Part shown: positions 43,203-52,717 of the stretch, piece by piece
Position numbering within the stretch: position 1 is the first letter of the stretch
Layout: each line of letters starts with the position of its first letter
Assembly: GCF_019303475.1 (NCBI RefSeq)
Contig: NZ_JABLSI010000026.1
Coordinates: forward strand, 1 to 64,000
DNA length: 64,000 nucleotides
Direction of reading: 5' to 3'
Origin: Streptomyces sp. JJ38
Lineage (GTDB): Bacteria > Actinomycetota > Actinomycetes > Streptomycetales > Streptomycetaceae
The notes under the pieces: generated by a model
Told to the model about the DNA's origin: nothing
Databases searched by the model: none
Seen by the model: the letters and a program-made list of their open reading frames with translations, nothing else
Translations under genes and position numbers: made by a program

Positions 43203-44011
43203 CAGCCGGGGCACCAGAAGAGGTTGCGTCCGGCCAGCTCGGCCGTCTGGACGGGGGCCGCGCAGACGTGGCAGGGCAGGGCGGCCCGGCGGTAGACGTA
43301 GACCTCGCCCCCGTGGTCGTCGACGCGGGGCGGGCGCCCCATGGCCTCGGGAGTGTGCTCGGGACGGACGGTGTCGATGCGGCCCGTCCGCACGCCCTCG
43401 GGCATGAGGGCCACCAGGTCGTCCCACAGCCTTCGCCACAGCGTCGGCGTCAGCTCCCGCCCCGGCAGGTAGGGGTGGACGCCGTGCCGGAAGAGCACCT
43501 CGGCCCGGTAGACGTTGCCGACGCCCGCGACGATCTTCTGGTCCAGCAGCAGCGTGGCGATGGCCGTGCGGCTGCGGGCTATGCGCGCCCAGGCCCGCTG
43601 CGGGTCCGCGTCGGCGCGCAGCGGATCGGGGCCGAGCCGGGCGACGACGGCGGCCTTCTCCGCATCCGTGATCAGCTCGCACCGCGTCGGCCCCCGCAGG
43701 TCGGCGTAGGCCGCCTCGTCGGCGAGCCGCAGCCGGACGGTGGGCGGGGGCGCGGTGCCGGCCGGATCTCCGGGGGTACCGAAGAACACCTTGCCGAACA
43801 GGCCCAGGTGCACGTGCACCCAGCCCAGGCCCGGGCCGAAGCCCAGGAAGAGGTGCTTGCCGGTGGCGTCGGCGGAACACAGGGGGTGGCCGTCGAGGAG
43901 AGCGGCGGACCGGGCGAACGTGCCCTGCGGGCTGCTCGCCCGCACGGCACGGCCCGCGAAGCGGTCCCGGTAGTCGGCCGCCAGCCGGTGGATCGTGTGA
44001 CCTTCGGGCAT
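43190..44011 (-). CDS. Fpg/Nei-family DNA glycosylase/AP lyase
   Basis: 273 aa from the ATG at 44011, required because family members start with catalytic Pro2-Glu3 (MPEGHTIHR). The helix-two-turn-helix segment includes DQKIVAGVGNVYRAEVLF, and a C-terminal zinc finger (CHVC...CPGC) is intact. The PEGHTIH start marks the Nei-like actinobacterial branch rather than Fpg (PELPE). It excises oxidised bases. It converges on and overlaps the acetyltransferase gene. Confidence 0.9.
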   Translation of the reverse strand: MPEGHTIHRLAADYRDRFAGRAVRASSPQGTFARSAALLDGHPLCSADATGKHLFLGFGPGLGWVHVHLGLFGKVFFGTPGDPAGTAPPPTVRLRLADEAAYADLRGPTRCELITDAEKAAVVARLGPDPLRADADPQRAWARIARSRTAIATLLLDQKIVAGVGNVYRAEVLFRHGVHPYLPGRELTPTLWRRLWDDLVALMPEGVRTGRIDTVRPEHTPEAMGRPPRVDDHGGEVYVYRRAALPCHVCAAPVQTAELAGRNLFWCPGCQKP

Positions 44012-44067
44012 GCTCGGCTGCTGTGCTCCTCGGCGCTGCTCGGTGTTCCCCGGTGCTCCCGGCGTGC

Positions 44068-44556
44068 TCAGCCCTGCTGCGGGTGGTGCGCGGGGATCGG
44101 GGGCAGCTCGCGCGTCGTCTCGTAGTCGGCGAGCTGGTTGATGCGGCGCTCGTGCCGCTCGTCGCCGCTGAACGGCGTGCCGAGGAAGACCTCGACGAAG
44201 CGGGTGGCCTCCTCGGTGGAGTGCATCCGCCCGCCGATGCTGATCACGTTGGCGTTGTTGTGCTCCCGGCCCAGGGCGGCCGTCTGCTCGCTCCACGCGA
44301 GCACGGCCCGCACGCCGCGCACCTTGTTCGCCGCGATCTGCTCACCGTTGCCCGAGCCACCGACGACGACGCCCAGCGCGTCCGGGTCGGCGGCGGTGCG
44401 CTCGGCGGCGCGCAGGCAGAACGGGGGGTAGTCGTCGGCCGCGTCGTAGATGTGGGGGCCGCAGTCGACGGGCTCGTGCCCGTTGGCCTTCAGCCACTCC
44501 ACCAGGTGGTTCTTCAGTTCGTAACCGGCGTGATCGGAGCCGAGGTAGACGCGCAT
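44068..44556 (-). CDS. rpiB: Ribose-5-phosphate isomerase B
   Basis: 162 aa. N-terminal YLGSDHAGYELK is the substrate loop. The GGSGNGEQIAANKVRGVRA run has Glu72 at the catalytic position, as in the mycobacterial enzyme, instead of the Cys used in E. coli RpiB. It interconverts ribose-5-P and ribulose-5-P in the pentose phosphate pathway. It lies 56 bp upstream of the glycosylase gene on the same strand and may be co-transcribed with it. Confidence 0.93.
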   Translation of the reverse strand: MRVYLGSDHAGYELKNHLVEWLKANGHEPVDCGPHIYDAADDYPPFCLRAAERTAADPDALGVVVGGSGNGEQIAANKVRGVRAVLAWSEQTAALGREHNNANVISIGGRMHSTEEATRFVEVFLGTPFSGDERHERRINQLADYETTRELPPIPAHHPQQG

Positions 44557-44711
44557 GGGCAGGATTTTCGCACGGGACGGCGTCCCTCCGCGCTCCGGGG
44601 CGCCGCCCGCGCGGGGCGACGGTGCCGGGCGGCGGGGCACCCCCGCGCGGGGGCCGGGCGCCGCCCGCGCCCGGGCGGGACCGTGCTCCGTGGAGCAAGA
44701 GCCGCGCTCCG

Positions 44712-44717
44712 TAGACT
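44712..44717 (+). promoter_or_regulatory. -10 element of a leaderless folC promoter
   Basis: TAGACT ends 6 nt before the GTG at 44724, and no Shine-Dalgarno is present. The arrangement is the same as at valS. Confidence 0.55.
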
Positions 44718-44723
44718 GGCGGG

Positions 44724-46274
44724 GTGAGCGAGACCCCCGGCAACCCCGGCCCCCCAGGACACGCGGAAGGCGACCCGTTCGGGAGCGACCCGTTCGAGGA
44801 GTTCGAGGAGATCGTCGGGGAGGAGACCCAGCGCGATCCCGACCTCGCGGTGATCGAGGCGGGCAGCCGCACGCTGCGCACCCAGGCCGGTCCGCTCGCC
44901 GCCGCCGACGTGCCCACCCGCCCGGCCGACCCGGAGACCGACCGGGCGCTGCGCGAGGTGGAGGACGCGCTGCTCGGCCGCTGGCCGGAGACCCGGCTGG
45001 AGCCCAGCCTCGACCGCATCCGGGCGCTCATGGACGTCCTCGGCGAGCCCCAGCGCTCCTACCAGTCCGTGCACATCACCGGAACGAACGGCAAGACCAG
45101 CACCGCGCGCATGATCGACGCGCTGCTGCGCGCCTTCGAGCTGCGCACCGGCCGGTACAGCAGCCCGCACGTGCAGTCGATGACGGAGCGGATCTGTGTG
45201 GACGGCAGCCCGCTGTCCGCGGAGGCGTTCATCCACACCTACGAGGACGTCCAGCCGTTCATGGACCTGGTGGACGCCGCACAGGAGCACCGGCTGTCGT
45301 TCTTCGAGGCGCTGACGGGCATGGCCTACGCGGCGTTCGCCGACGCGCCCGTCGAGGTCGCCGTCGTCGAGGTCGGCATGGGCGGGAGCTGGGACGCGAC
45401 CAACGTCATCGACGCGGCCGTCTCCGTCGTCACCCCGATCGCCCTCGACCACACCGACAAGCTGGGCGGCACGCCCGCCGAGATCGCCCGCGAGAAGTCC
45501 GGGATCATCGCCCCGGGCGCCACCCTCGTCATGGCGCAGCAGCCGGTCGAGGCCGCGGCCGTGCTGATGCGCCGGGCGGCCGAGCAGGGCGCGACCGTGG
45601 CCCGGGAGGGCCTGGAGTTCGGCGTGGTGAACCGGGAGGTCGCGGTCGGCGGGCAGCTGCTGACCCTGCGCGGCCTCGGCGGCGAGTACCCCGAGGTGTT
45701 CCTCCCGCTGCACGGCGCCCACATGGCCCACAACGCGGCCGTCGCCCTCGCCGCCGTCGAGGCGTTCTTCGGCGTCGGGGCGGAACAGGGGCGCAGCCTG
45801 GACATCGACACGATCCGCACGGCCTTCGCCGCCGTCACCTCGCCCGGCCGGCTCGAACTCGTCCGCGCCAGCCCCTCGGTGCTGCTGGACGCCGCCCACA
45901 ACCCCGCCGGGGCCCGGGCGACGGCCGAGGCGGTCTCCGAGGCCTTCGGCTTCAGCCGGCTCGTCGGCGTCGTCGGGCCGAGCGGGGACAAGGACGTGCG
46001 CGGGGTGCTGGAGGCGCTCGAGCCGGTGCTCGCCGAGGTCGTCGTCACCCGGAACTCGACGCCGCGGGCGATGGACGTGGACGCGCTGGCCGCGCTGGCC
46101 GTCGAGGTGTTCGGCGAGGAGCGGGTGCAGGTCGAGCCGCGCCTCGACGACGCGCTGGAGGCCGCGATCACGCTGGCCGAGGAAGAGCACGAGTACGCGG
46201 GGGCCGGGGTGCTGGTGACCGGATCGGTGATCACGGTCGGCGAGGCCCGGCTGCTGCTCGGAAAGGACCGCTGA
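44724..46274 (+). CDS. folC: Folylpolyglutamate synthase/dihydrofolate synthase
   Basis: 516 aa Mur-ligase-fold enzyme. An acidic N-terminal extension (about 1-70) precedes the ATP-binding loop ITGTNGKTSTA (about 118-128). The RYSSPHVQSMTERI segment and the HNAAVALAAVEAF and DAAHNPAGA motifs follow. It adds glutamate to dihydropteroate and folates. Its stop overlaps the next start (TGATG). Confidence 0.95.
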   Translation: MSETPGNPGPPGHAEGDPFGSDPFEEFEEIVGEETQRDPDLAVIEAGSRTLRTQAGPLAAADVPTRPADPETDRALREVEDALLGRWPETRLEPSLDRIRALMDVLGEPQRSYQSVHITGTNGKTSTARMIDALLRAFELRTGRYSSPHVQSMTERICVDGSPLSAEAFIHTYEDVQPFMDLVDAAQEHRLSFFEALTGMAYAAFADAPVEVAVVEVGMGGSWDATNVIDAAVSVVTPIALDHTDKLGGTPAEIAREKSGIIAPGATLVMAQQPVEAAAVLMRRAAEQGATVAREGLEFGVVNREVAVGGQLLTLRGLGGEYPEVFLPLHGAHMAHNAAVALAAVEAFFGVGAEQGRSLDIDTIRTAFAAVTSPGRLELVRASPSVLLDAAHNPAGARATAEAVSEAFGFSRLVGVVGPSGDKDVRGVLEALEPVLAEVVVTRNSTPRAMDVDALAALAVEVFGEERVQVEPRLDDALEAAITLAEEEHEYAGAGVLVTGSVITVGEARLLLGKDR

Positions 46275-46603
46275 TGCGAACGCTGTGCGCCTCCACCCTG
46301 ATCGCGGAGTTCCTCGTCATCGGCTTCGCCGGCCTGGTGGCCATGCGGCTCACCGACTACTCCGCCACCGCGGTCTGGGTCGTCTCCGGTATCGCCATGG
46401 CCCTGTGTCTGCTGCTGTGCGGCATGCTGGGCAGGCCCGGCGGCCTCCAGCTCGGCTGGGTGCTCCAGTTCGGGCTGATCGCGAGCGGGTTCGTCGTCCC
46501 GACGATGTTCGTCCTCGGTGTCGTGTTCACCCTGCTGTGGTGGGGTTCGATCAAGGTCGGCTCCACGGTGGACCGCGCCAAGGCCGAACGCGCGGCCGCC
46601 TGA
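46274..46603 (+). CDS. DUF4233 small membrane protein
   Basis: 109 aa with three to four hydrophobic helices. It is the conserved actinobacterial partner of folC (DUF4233), with EFLVIGFAGLVAMRL near the start and LWWGSIKVG near the end. It is translationally coupled to folC by TGATG. Function unknown; position suggests a link to folate or an operon-bridging role toward ndk. Confidence 0.85.
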   Translation: MRTLCASTLIAEFLVIGFAGLVAMRLTDYSATAVWVVSGIAMALCLLLCGMLGRPGGLQLGWVLQFGLIASGFVVPTMFVLGVVFTLLWWGSIKVGSTVDRAKAERAAA

Positions 46604-46805
46604 GCCCCGCCGACGGCCCGGCCGCGGCCCCCGCACGTCCCCCTGCGGGGCGCGGGGGGCTCGGCCGTTGTGTAGCCTCAGCGCGTCCGGGCGCGTCGGG
46701 CGCCGGTTTCCACGGCCTCGCCTGGGAACTCCTTCCGCCTGCCCGAACCTCCCGTCACCCCGGTGACCCGGACATCCGAAGACCTCCGAAAGCAAGGAGC
46801 GGCCC

Positions 46806-47219
46806 ATGAGCCAGCGCACCCTCGTCCTCCTCAAGCCCGATGCGGTCCGGCGCGGCCTGGTGGGCGAGATCGTCGGCCGGATCGAAGCCAAGGCGGGTTG
46901 GACGATCACCGCGCTGGAGCTGCGGACCCTCGACCGGGCCACCCTGGAGCAGCACTACGCTGAGCACGAGGGGCGGCCGTTCTACCCGCCGCTGCTGGAC
47001 TTCATGTCCTCGGGCCCGTCGGTCGTCATGGTCGTCGAGGGGGAGCGGGTCATCGAGGGCGTGCGTGCCCTGGCTGGCCCGACCGACCCGATCCAGGCCG
47101 CCCCGGGCTCCATTCGGGGGGACTTCGGGACAATTGTCCGGGAAAATCTCATTCACGCGTCGGATTCCGTCGAATCCGCCGAACGGGAGATGAAGATCTT
47201 CTATCCCGAGGCTGCCTGA
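46806..47219 (+). CDS. ndk: Nucleoside diphosphate kinase
   Basis: 137 aa, full length. Start RTLVLLKPDAVRRGLVG, phosphorylated His117 in the NLIHASDS motif. It balances NTP pools by a ping-pong mechanism. A ribosome site (AAGGAG) precedes the ATG. TAGCCT (46673-46678) may be a -10 for its own transcript, after a GC-rich imperfect hairpin (about 46627-46660) downstream of DUF4233. Confidence 0.97.
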   Translation: MSQRTLVLLKPDAVRRGLVGEIVGRIEAKAGWTITALELRTLDRATLEQHYAEHEGRPFYPPLLDFMSSGPSVVMVVEGERVIEGVRALAGPTDPIQAAPGSIRGDFGTIVRENLIHASDSVESAEREMKIFYPEAA

Positions 47220-47227
47220 TTCGGTTT

Positions 47228-47244
47228 TCTGACGGCGCGTCAGA
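47228..47244 (+). terminator. Short hairpin after ndk
   Basis: A 7-bp stem (47228-47234 with 47238-47244) encloses a 3-nt loop, 8 nt past the stop. Confidence 0.5.
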
Positions 47245-47319
47245 CGGGTGCGGCCGGGCGCCGTACCCCGGGGGCGACCGGTCCGCCGGTCGCCTTCTGC
47301 ATATCTTTCGGGTTCTGGG

Positions 47320-47345
47320 GGAACGAATCACCCAGACGCGACGTC
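47320..47345 (+). promoter_or_regulatory. Sigma-E-type (cell-envelope stress) promoter of mreB
   Basis: GGAAC (47320-47324), exactly 18 bp, then GTC (47343-47345) fits the sigma-E pattern GGAAC-N18/19-GTC reported for S. coelicolor. The start of transcription would be near 47352, giving a leader of about 170 nt to mreB. The rest of the 302-bp gap after ndk shows only a short hairpin and a TCTGGG/CCCAGA repeat. Confidence 0.6.
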
Positions 47346-47521
47346 ATCAGGGGTAGGACCGGTCGTCGCCTGCACCACAATGGCGGAGGAACCCGCTCCT
47401 CGTCGTGCGCGTGAACGCGACTACGATGGAGGCTTCCGGAAGACCCTCCGCGATCCGCAGCTCTTCCTGCCCTTTTGCCTGCTCATCACTTCGCTCCTGC
47501 TGGAAGGCCAGACGTATCCTC

Positions 47522-48553
47522 ATGGCGAACAACATGTCGTTCATCGGCCGTGACATGGCGATCGACCTCGGGACCGCGAATACGCTGGTGTATGTCAGAG
47601 GGCGCGGAATTGTCCTCAACGAACCCTCGGTCGTCGCCATCAACACCAACACCGGCGGCATTCTCGCCGTGGGTGCCGAAGCCAAGAAGATGATCGGGCG
47701 CACGCCGGGCAACATCGTCGCCGTCCGGCCGCTCAAGGACGGTGTGATCGCCGACTTCGAGATCACCGAACGGATGCTGCGGTACTTCATCCTGAAGGTG
47801 CATCGCCGCCGCTACCTCGCCCGGCCCCGCGTCGTGATCTGCGTGCCCTCGGGCATCACCGGCGTCGAGCGGCGGGCCGTCATCGAGGCGTCCACCCAGG
47901 CGGGCGCCCGGCAGGTCCACATCATCGAGGAGCCCATGGCCGCGGCCATCGGCTCCGGCCTCCCGGTGCACGAGGCCACCGGCAACATGGTCGTCGACAT
48001 CGGCGGCGGCACCACCGAGGTCGCCGTCATCTCGCTCGGCGGCATCGTCACCGCCCAGTCGATCCGGGTCGCCGGTGACGAACTGGACAACGCGATCATC
48101 CAGTACGTCAAGAAGGAGTACAGCCTCCTCCTCGGCGAGCGCAGCGCGGAGTGGATCAAGATCACGATCGGTTCCGCCGCCGAGCTGGACGAGGACGAGC
48201 ACACCGAGATCCGGGGCCGGGACCTGGTCAGCGGGCTGCCCAAGACGGTCGTGATCTCCGCAGGCGAGGTACGCAAGGCCATCGAGGAGCCGCTCAACTC
48301 CATCGTCGACGCCGTCAAGACGACCCTCGACAAGTGCCCCCCGGAGCTCTCCGGTGACGTCATGGACCGCGGCATCGTCCTCACCGGCGGCGGCGCGCTC
48401 CTGCGCGGCCTGGACGAGCGGCTCCGGCAGGAGACCGGCATGCCGATCCACATCGCCGAGGACCCGCTGGACTCCGTGGCCCTCGGCTCCGGCAAGTGCG
48501 TCGAGGAGTTCGAGGCCCTCCAGCAGGTCCTGGACGCGCAGCCGCGCAGGTGA
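47522..48553 (+). CDS. mreB: Rod-shape-determining actin homologue MreB
   Basis: 343 aa actin fold: phosphate-1 loop [17 protein letters not shown], connect-1 and the [14 protein letters not shown] hinge, phosphate-2 [16 protein letters not shown], adenosine motif [15 protein letters not shown]. In Streptomyces MreB acts mainly in spore-wall synthesis and envelope-stress resistance. The ATG at 47522 gives the usual length; the ATG at 47534 (MSFIGRD) is the alternative. First gene of mreBCD-mrdA-rodA. Confidence 0.95.
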   Translation: MANNMSFIGRDMAIDLGTANTLVYVRGRGIVLNEPSVVAINTNTGGILAVGAEAKKMIGRTPGNIVAVRPLKDGVIADFEITERMLRYFILKVHRRRYLARPRVVICVPSGITGVERRAVIEASTQAGARQVHIIEEPMAAAIGSGLPVHEATGNMVVDIGGGTTEVAVISLGGIVTAQSIRVAGDELDNAIIQYVKKEYSLLLGERSAEWIKITIGSAAELDEDEHTEIRGRDLVSGLPKTVVISAGEVRKAIEEPLNSIVDAVKTTLDKCPPELSGDVMDRGIVLTGGGALLRGLDERLRQETGMPIHIAEDPLDSVALGSGKCVEEFEALQQVLDAQPRR

Positions 48554-48684
48554 CCCGCGGGCGCCGCACCGAGGGCGTACGACGCGCCCCCGACCGGGCG
48601 ACATCGGTGGACAGCCCACCGGAAACACCCGAAGGTCCTTAGGCATAACACGGTTCCGACAAGGGGAAGGCACGGCCGTCGCAC

Positions 48685-49791
48685 GTGAGGGACTCCCGAG
48701 AAAGCCGGCTTCTGCTCATCCTCCTCGTGGCCATCGCGTTCGCACTGATCACGGTGGACATGAGGAGTGGTGAGGACTCGCCGCTCGACACCGCCCGGGA
48801 GGGCGCCGCGTCCGTCTTCGGACCGGTTGAGAACGCCGTCGCGGGGGCCGTCGACCCGGTGGGCAACGCCATAACGGCCGTCCGCGAGTCCGGCGACCGC
48901 CACGACCGGCTCGCCGCCCTGGAGCGGGAGAACGCGGAACTCAAGACGCGCCTCGGCTCCGACGAACGGCGCAAGTCCCGCGTCGCCCAGCTCGACAAGC
49001 TGCTGAAGACGGCCGCCGCGGGGCAGTACGGCGTCAAAGGCGCCCAGGTCGTCGCCATCGGCGCCGCCCAGGGCTTCTCCTGGACGATCACCATCGACGT
49101 CGGCAAGCGCGACGGCATCACGCCCGACATGACCGTGCTCAACGGCGACGGGCTCGTCGGCCGGGTCACCACCGTCGGCGCCACCACCTCCACCGTGCTG
49201 CTGGCCACCGACCCCGACTTCACCGTCGGCACCCGGCTGGAGGGCAACGACGAACTCGGCTTCGCCACCGGCCGCGGCGACAGCTGGCTCACCGTGCAGC
49301 TCCTCAACAGCAAGGCCGACGTGAACAAGGGCGACCGCCTGGTGACCTTCGGCTCCAGCAACGACCGGCCGTTCGTCCCCGGCGTCCCCGTCGGCAAGAT
49401 CGTCGAGGTGCCCCCGGCCACCGGAGCGCTCACCCGCACCGTCCGCGTCGAGCCGTACGTCGGATTCAGCAGGCTCGACATCGTCGGCGTCGTCGTCGAG
49501 CCGCCGCGCGAGGACCCGCGCGACACGGTCCTGCCCGACCCGCCCAAGCCGGAACCCACACCCACCGTCACCGTCACCGTCGGGCCCGACGGCGAACCGC
49601 TCGAAGAGGGCGAGGAAGGCCAGGAGGGGCTGGAGGGCCAGGGCGGCCAGGACGAACTCGACCCGCGGGACCCGGACGCGGAACCGCCACCCGGAGGCGA
49701 TCCGGGCGGGCCCGCCGCCCCGCAGGACGTGGGCGGGGACACCGAGGAAGTGGCCGGCGAGACCGACGCCGGCGAGCAGGGAGTGGAGTAG
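48685..49791 (+). CDS. mreC: Rod-shape-determining protein MreC
   Basis: 368 aa. One N-terminal membrane helix (about 7-24), a coiled coil (about 68-105) and an extracytoplasmic two-beta-barrel domain (about 110-275). An acidic Glu/Gly/Pro/Asp tail of about 90 residues follows, present in Streptomyces MreC but absent from shorter homologues. It organises the elongation or spore-wall synthesis complex. The 131-bp gap after mreB shows no terminator. The GTG start has AAGGGGAAGG somewhat far upstream. Confidence 0.92.
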   Translation: MRDSRESRLLLILLVAIAFALITVDMRSGEDSPLDTAREGAASVFGPVENAVAGAVDPVGNAITAVRESGDRHDRLAALERENAELKTRLGSDERRKSRVAQLDKLLKTAAAGQYGVKGAQVVAIGAAQGFSWTITIDVGKRDGITPDMTVLNGDGLVGRVTTVGATTSTVLLATDPDFTVGTRLEGNDELGFATGRGDSWLTVQLLNSKADVNKGDRLVTFGSSNDRPFVPGVPVGKIVEVPPATGALTRTVRVEPYVGFSRLDIVGVVVEPPREDPRDTVLPDPPKPEPTPTVTVTVGPDGEPLEEGEEGQEGLEGQGGQDELDPRDPDAEPPPGGDPGGPAAPQDVGGDTEEVAGETDAGEQGVE

Positions 49792-49794
49792 TCG

Positions 49795-50544
49795 ATGCGC
49801 TTCAACCGCATGCTGCTGTCGGGGACCCTCCTCGTCGTCGCGCTCGTCGTCCAGGTCAGCGTCCTCGCCCGGCTGCAGCTCCCCGGGGCCACACCCGACC
49901 TGCTGCTCCTCACCGTCCTCGGCCTGGCCCTCGTCTACGGCCACACGAGCGGCGCCCTGATCGGCTTCACCGCCGGCCTGCTCGCCGACCTCGCCCCACC
50001 CGCCGACCACGCCGTCGGCCGCTACGCCCTCGTGCTCTGCGTCGTCGGCTACGCCGCCGGGCTCACCAAGCCCGAGACGGGCCAGCACCGCAGCGCCACC
50101 GCCCCCATGCTCGTCGTCGGCGTCGCGGCGCTCGCCTCCACGCTGCTCTACGCGGGCGTGGGCGCGCTCGTCGGGGACGGCGCCGCCCGCCACGTGGGGC
50201 TCGGCGGCCTGCTGCTCACCGCGACCCTCTACGACCTCCTGCTGGCACCCTTCACCGTGCCGCTCGTCATGATCCTGGCCCGCCGGGCCGACCCCGATCC
50301 GCTCGCCGACGCCGCCGGGGGGACCGGCACCGCGGCCGAGAGCTCCTACCGGCCGCTCGCCACCGCGACCGCCGGCTCCGGCGGACCGACGCGCCGCCTG
50401 TTCGGCAGACGCAGTCGCACCAGCGGCTGGTCCACGGGCCGGACACGCTGGACGTCCACCAGCGGAGGCGGGGGTGGCCGCGGGCTGCTGAACCGCTCAG
50501 CCCGCCTCCGGGCGGGACGCGTCAAGGGAGCCAAGCGGCTGTGA
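49795..50544 (+). CDS. mreD: Rod-shape-determining membrane protein MreD
   Basis: 249 aa. Five to six membrane helices (about 5-175) include TPDLLLLTVLGLALVYG and the LIGFTAGLLADLAPP element. A strongly basic Arg/Gly/Ser tail follows (about 180-249), unusual compared with short MreD proteins of other phyla. It starts 3 nt after the mreC stop. Confidence 0.9.
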   Translation: MRFNRMLLSGTLLVVALVVQVSVLARLQLPGATPDLLLLTVLGLALVYGHTSGALIGFTAGLLADLAPPADHAVGRYALVLCVVGYAAGLTKPETGQHRSATAPMLVVGVAALASTLLYAGVGALVGDGAARHVGLGGLLLTATLYDLLLAPFTVPLVMILARRADPDPLADAAGGTGTAAESSYRPLATATAGSGGPTRRLFGRRSRTSGWSTGRTRWTSTSGGGGGRGLLNRSARLRAGRVKGAKRL

Positions 50545-50560
50545 CGGGAGGGGCAAACCT

Positions 50561-52717
50561 GTGAGCAACATTCCGGAGACGGGGCGCACCTCACGCGTCA
50601 CCATCCGCCTGATCGCCATTCAGATCCTGGTCTTCTCGCTGCTTCTCACCCTCGGCGGGCGGCTGTGGTACCTCCAGATCCGCAACGGTGACGAGTTCCA
50701 GGAGGAGGCGGCGGGCAACCACGTCCAGCAGGTCGTCCAGCCCGCGCCGCGCGGCACCATCTACGACGCGCGCGGAGTGCCCATCGCCGACACCGAGACC
50801 CGGCTCGTCGTCTCGGCCAGCCGCACCGAGCTGATGAAGATGGACGACGACGGCGAGGCCGTCCTCGCCCGCGTCGCCGAGGTCCTGGAGATGACCGAGG
50901 AAGAGGTCGCCCAGAAGGTCCGGTTGTGCAACGCCGAGACGCCGCAGCCCTGCTGGAACGGCTCGCCCTACCAGCCGATCCCGATCACGGACGAGGCCAC
51001 CACCCAGCAGGCCCTCACCATCCGCGAACGCGGCGAGGACTTCCCCGGCATCACCGCCGAGCCCGCCGCCGTCCGCCGGTACCCCGCGCCCTACAAGGCC
51101 GACACCGCGCAGGTGCTCGGCTACCTCTCGCCGGTCACCGACGAGGAGGTCGCGGAGGCCAAGGACACCGACTCCCCGCTCCTGCGCTCCGACCAGATCG
51201 GACGCTCCGGTCTCGAGCGCTCCTACGACACCGCGCTCCGCGGCGACTCGGGCGTGCTCCGCTACGAGGTCGACAAGCTCGGCCGCGTCCTCGGCATGGC
51301 CGACAGCGACGAGCCGGTGGCCGGCTCCTCGCTCGTCACCAGTATCGACTCCCGCGTGCAGGCCGTCGCGGAGTACCAGCTCAACCAGGCCATGGAGACC
51401 GCCCGCCAGCAGACGGACACCATCACCGGGCGGCCGTACGAGGCCGACGCCGGCGCCGTCGTCGTCATGGAGTCCAAGACCGGCCGGATCGTGGCCATGG
51501 CCTCCCAGCCCGACTACGACCCCAACGTGTGGGTCGGCGGCATCGACGCCAAGGAGTACGCCAAGCTCACCGGCGAGAACTCCAACTACCCGCTGCTCAA
51601 CCGGGCCATCCAGGGACAGGCGGCCCCCGGCTCCATCTTCAAGGTCGTCTCCAGCATGGGCGCCGTCAACGCCGGCTACCCGTTCGACGACAAGTACCAG
51701 TGCTCGTCCTCCTACAGTCTGGGCAGCCACAGCTACGCCAACTTCGAGTCCACCGGGCACGGCCCCATCACGCTCGGCCGGGCGCTCGAGGTCTCCTGCA
51801 ACACCGTCTTCTACCGGCTCGGCCACACGGAGTGGCGCAAGGACGGCGGCTCGGACGCCGGCCCCGGCGAGGCCAACGAGTACCTCTACAAGGCGGCCAA
51901 GGGCTTCGGCCTCAGCAAGAAGACCGGCATCGACCTGCCCAACGAGGTCACCGGTCGCATCCCCGACCGCCAGTGGAAGCAGGACTACTGGGAGGCCAAC
52001 AAGGACAGCTGGTGCAAGCAGGCCAAGGCGGCCGAGAAGAAGGAGGGCAAGGAGGACTACGTCACCAAGCTCGCCCGGGAGAACTGCAAGATCGGCATGC
52101 AGCTCCGCGCCGGTGACAGCATCATCTACGCCATCGGGCAGGGCGACATCCTCGTCACCCCCATCCAGATGGCCACCGGCTACGCGGCCATCAGCAACGG
52201 CGGCACCCTCTACGACCCGACCGTCGGCAAGGCCGTCATCAGCCCCGACGGCCGCGACGTCGAGATGATCGAACCGCGCGCCCACGGCAAGCTCCCGGCC
52301 AGCGACAAGACGATCGCCCAGATCGACGAGGCCCTCAAGGGCGTCGCCACCCGGGGCACCGCCTCGTGGCGGTTCACCACCTGGCCGCACGACGAGATCC
52401 CGATGCACGCCAAGACCGGCACCGCCCAGGTCTACGGCAAGCAGACGACCTCCTGGCTGGCCACCTACACCGACGACTACACGATCGTCATGACCATCTC
52501 CCAGGCCGGCACCGGTTCCGGCGCCTCCGGCCCCGCCGTGCGCAACATCTACGACGCGATCTACGGCGTCCAGGACGACGGCTCCATCGACCCGAAGAAG
52601 GCGCTCCTGCCCAAGCCGCAGAAGGAGCTGCCGAAGATCGGGGCCAACGGCACCGTCCAGCCCGAGCGCACCGATCCCAAGCTGGTCAAGTTCTGGCGTG
52701 AGGCGGAGTTCCTCTGA
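50561..52717 (+). CDS. mrdA: Penicillin-binding protein 2 (class B transpeptidase)
   Basis: 718 aa. Membrane anchor at about 15-35, a pedestal domain (about 50-250), then the transpeptidase domain with SxxK at Ser358-Lys361 (PGSIFK), SCN at 412-414 and KTG at 618-620. A Lys/Glu-rich insertion with two Cys (about 470-510) lies between the SxN and KTG motifs. It cross-links peptidoglycan with RodA. GGGAGGGG precedes the GTG. Its stop overlaps the rodA ATG. Confidence 0.96.
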   Translation: MSNIPETGRTSRVTIRLIAIQILVFSLLLTLGGRLWYLQIRNGDEFQEEAAGNHVQQVVQPAPRGTIYDARGVPIADTETRLVVSASRTELMKMDDDGEAVLARVAEVLEMTEEEVAQKVRLCNAETPQPCWNGSPYQPIPITDEATTQQALTIRERGEDFPGITAEPAAVRRYPAPYKADTAQVLGYLSPVTDEEVAEAKDTDSPLLRSDQIGRSGLERSYDTALRGDSGVLRYEVDKLGRVLGMADSDEPVAGSSLVTSIDSRVQAVAEYQLNQAMETARQQTDTITGRPYEADAGAVVVMESKTGRIVAMASQPDYDPNVWVGGIDAKEYAKLTGENSNYPLLNRAIQGQAAPGSIFKVVSSMGAVNAGYPFDDKYQCSSSYSLGSHSYANFESTGHGPITLGRALEVSCNTVFYRLGHTEWRKDGGSDAGPGEANEYLYKAAKGFGLSKKTGIDLPNEVTGRIPDRQWKQDYWEANKDSWCKQAKAAEKKEGKEDYVTKLARENCKIGMQLRAGDSIIYAIGQGDILVTPIQMATGYAAISNGGTLYDPTVGKAVISPDGRDVEMIEPRAHGKLPASDKTIAQIDEALKGVATRGTASWRFTTWPHDEIPMHAKTGTAQVYGKQTTSWLATYTDDYTIVMTISQAGTGSGASGPAVRNIYDAIYGVQDDGSIDPKKALLPKPQKELPKIGANGTVQPERTDPKLVKFWREAEFL

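Noticed and set aside
47405..47521. Extended MreB start
   Set aside because: The upstream reading would add 39 residues without similarity and crosses the leader of the probable sigma-E transcript.
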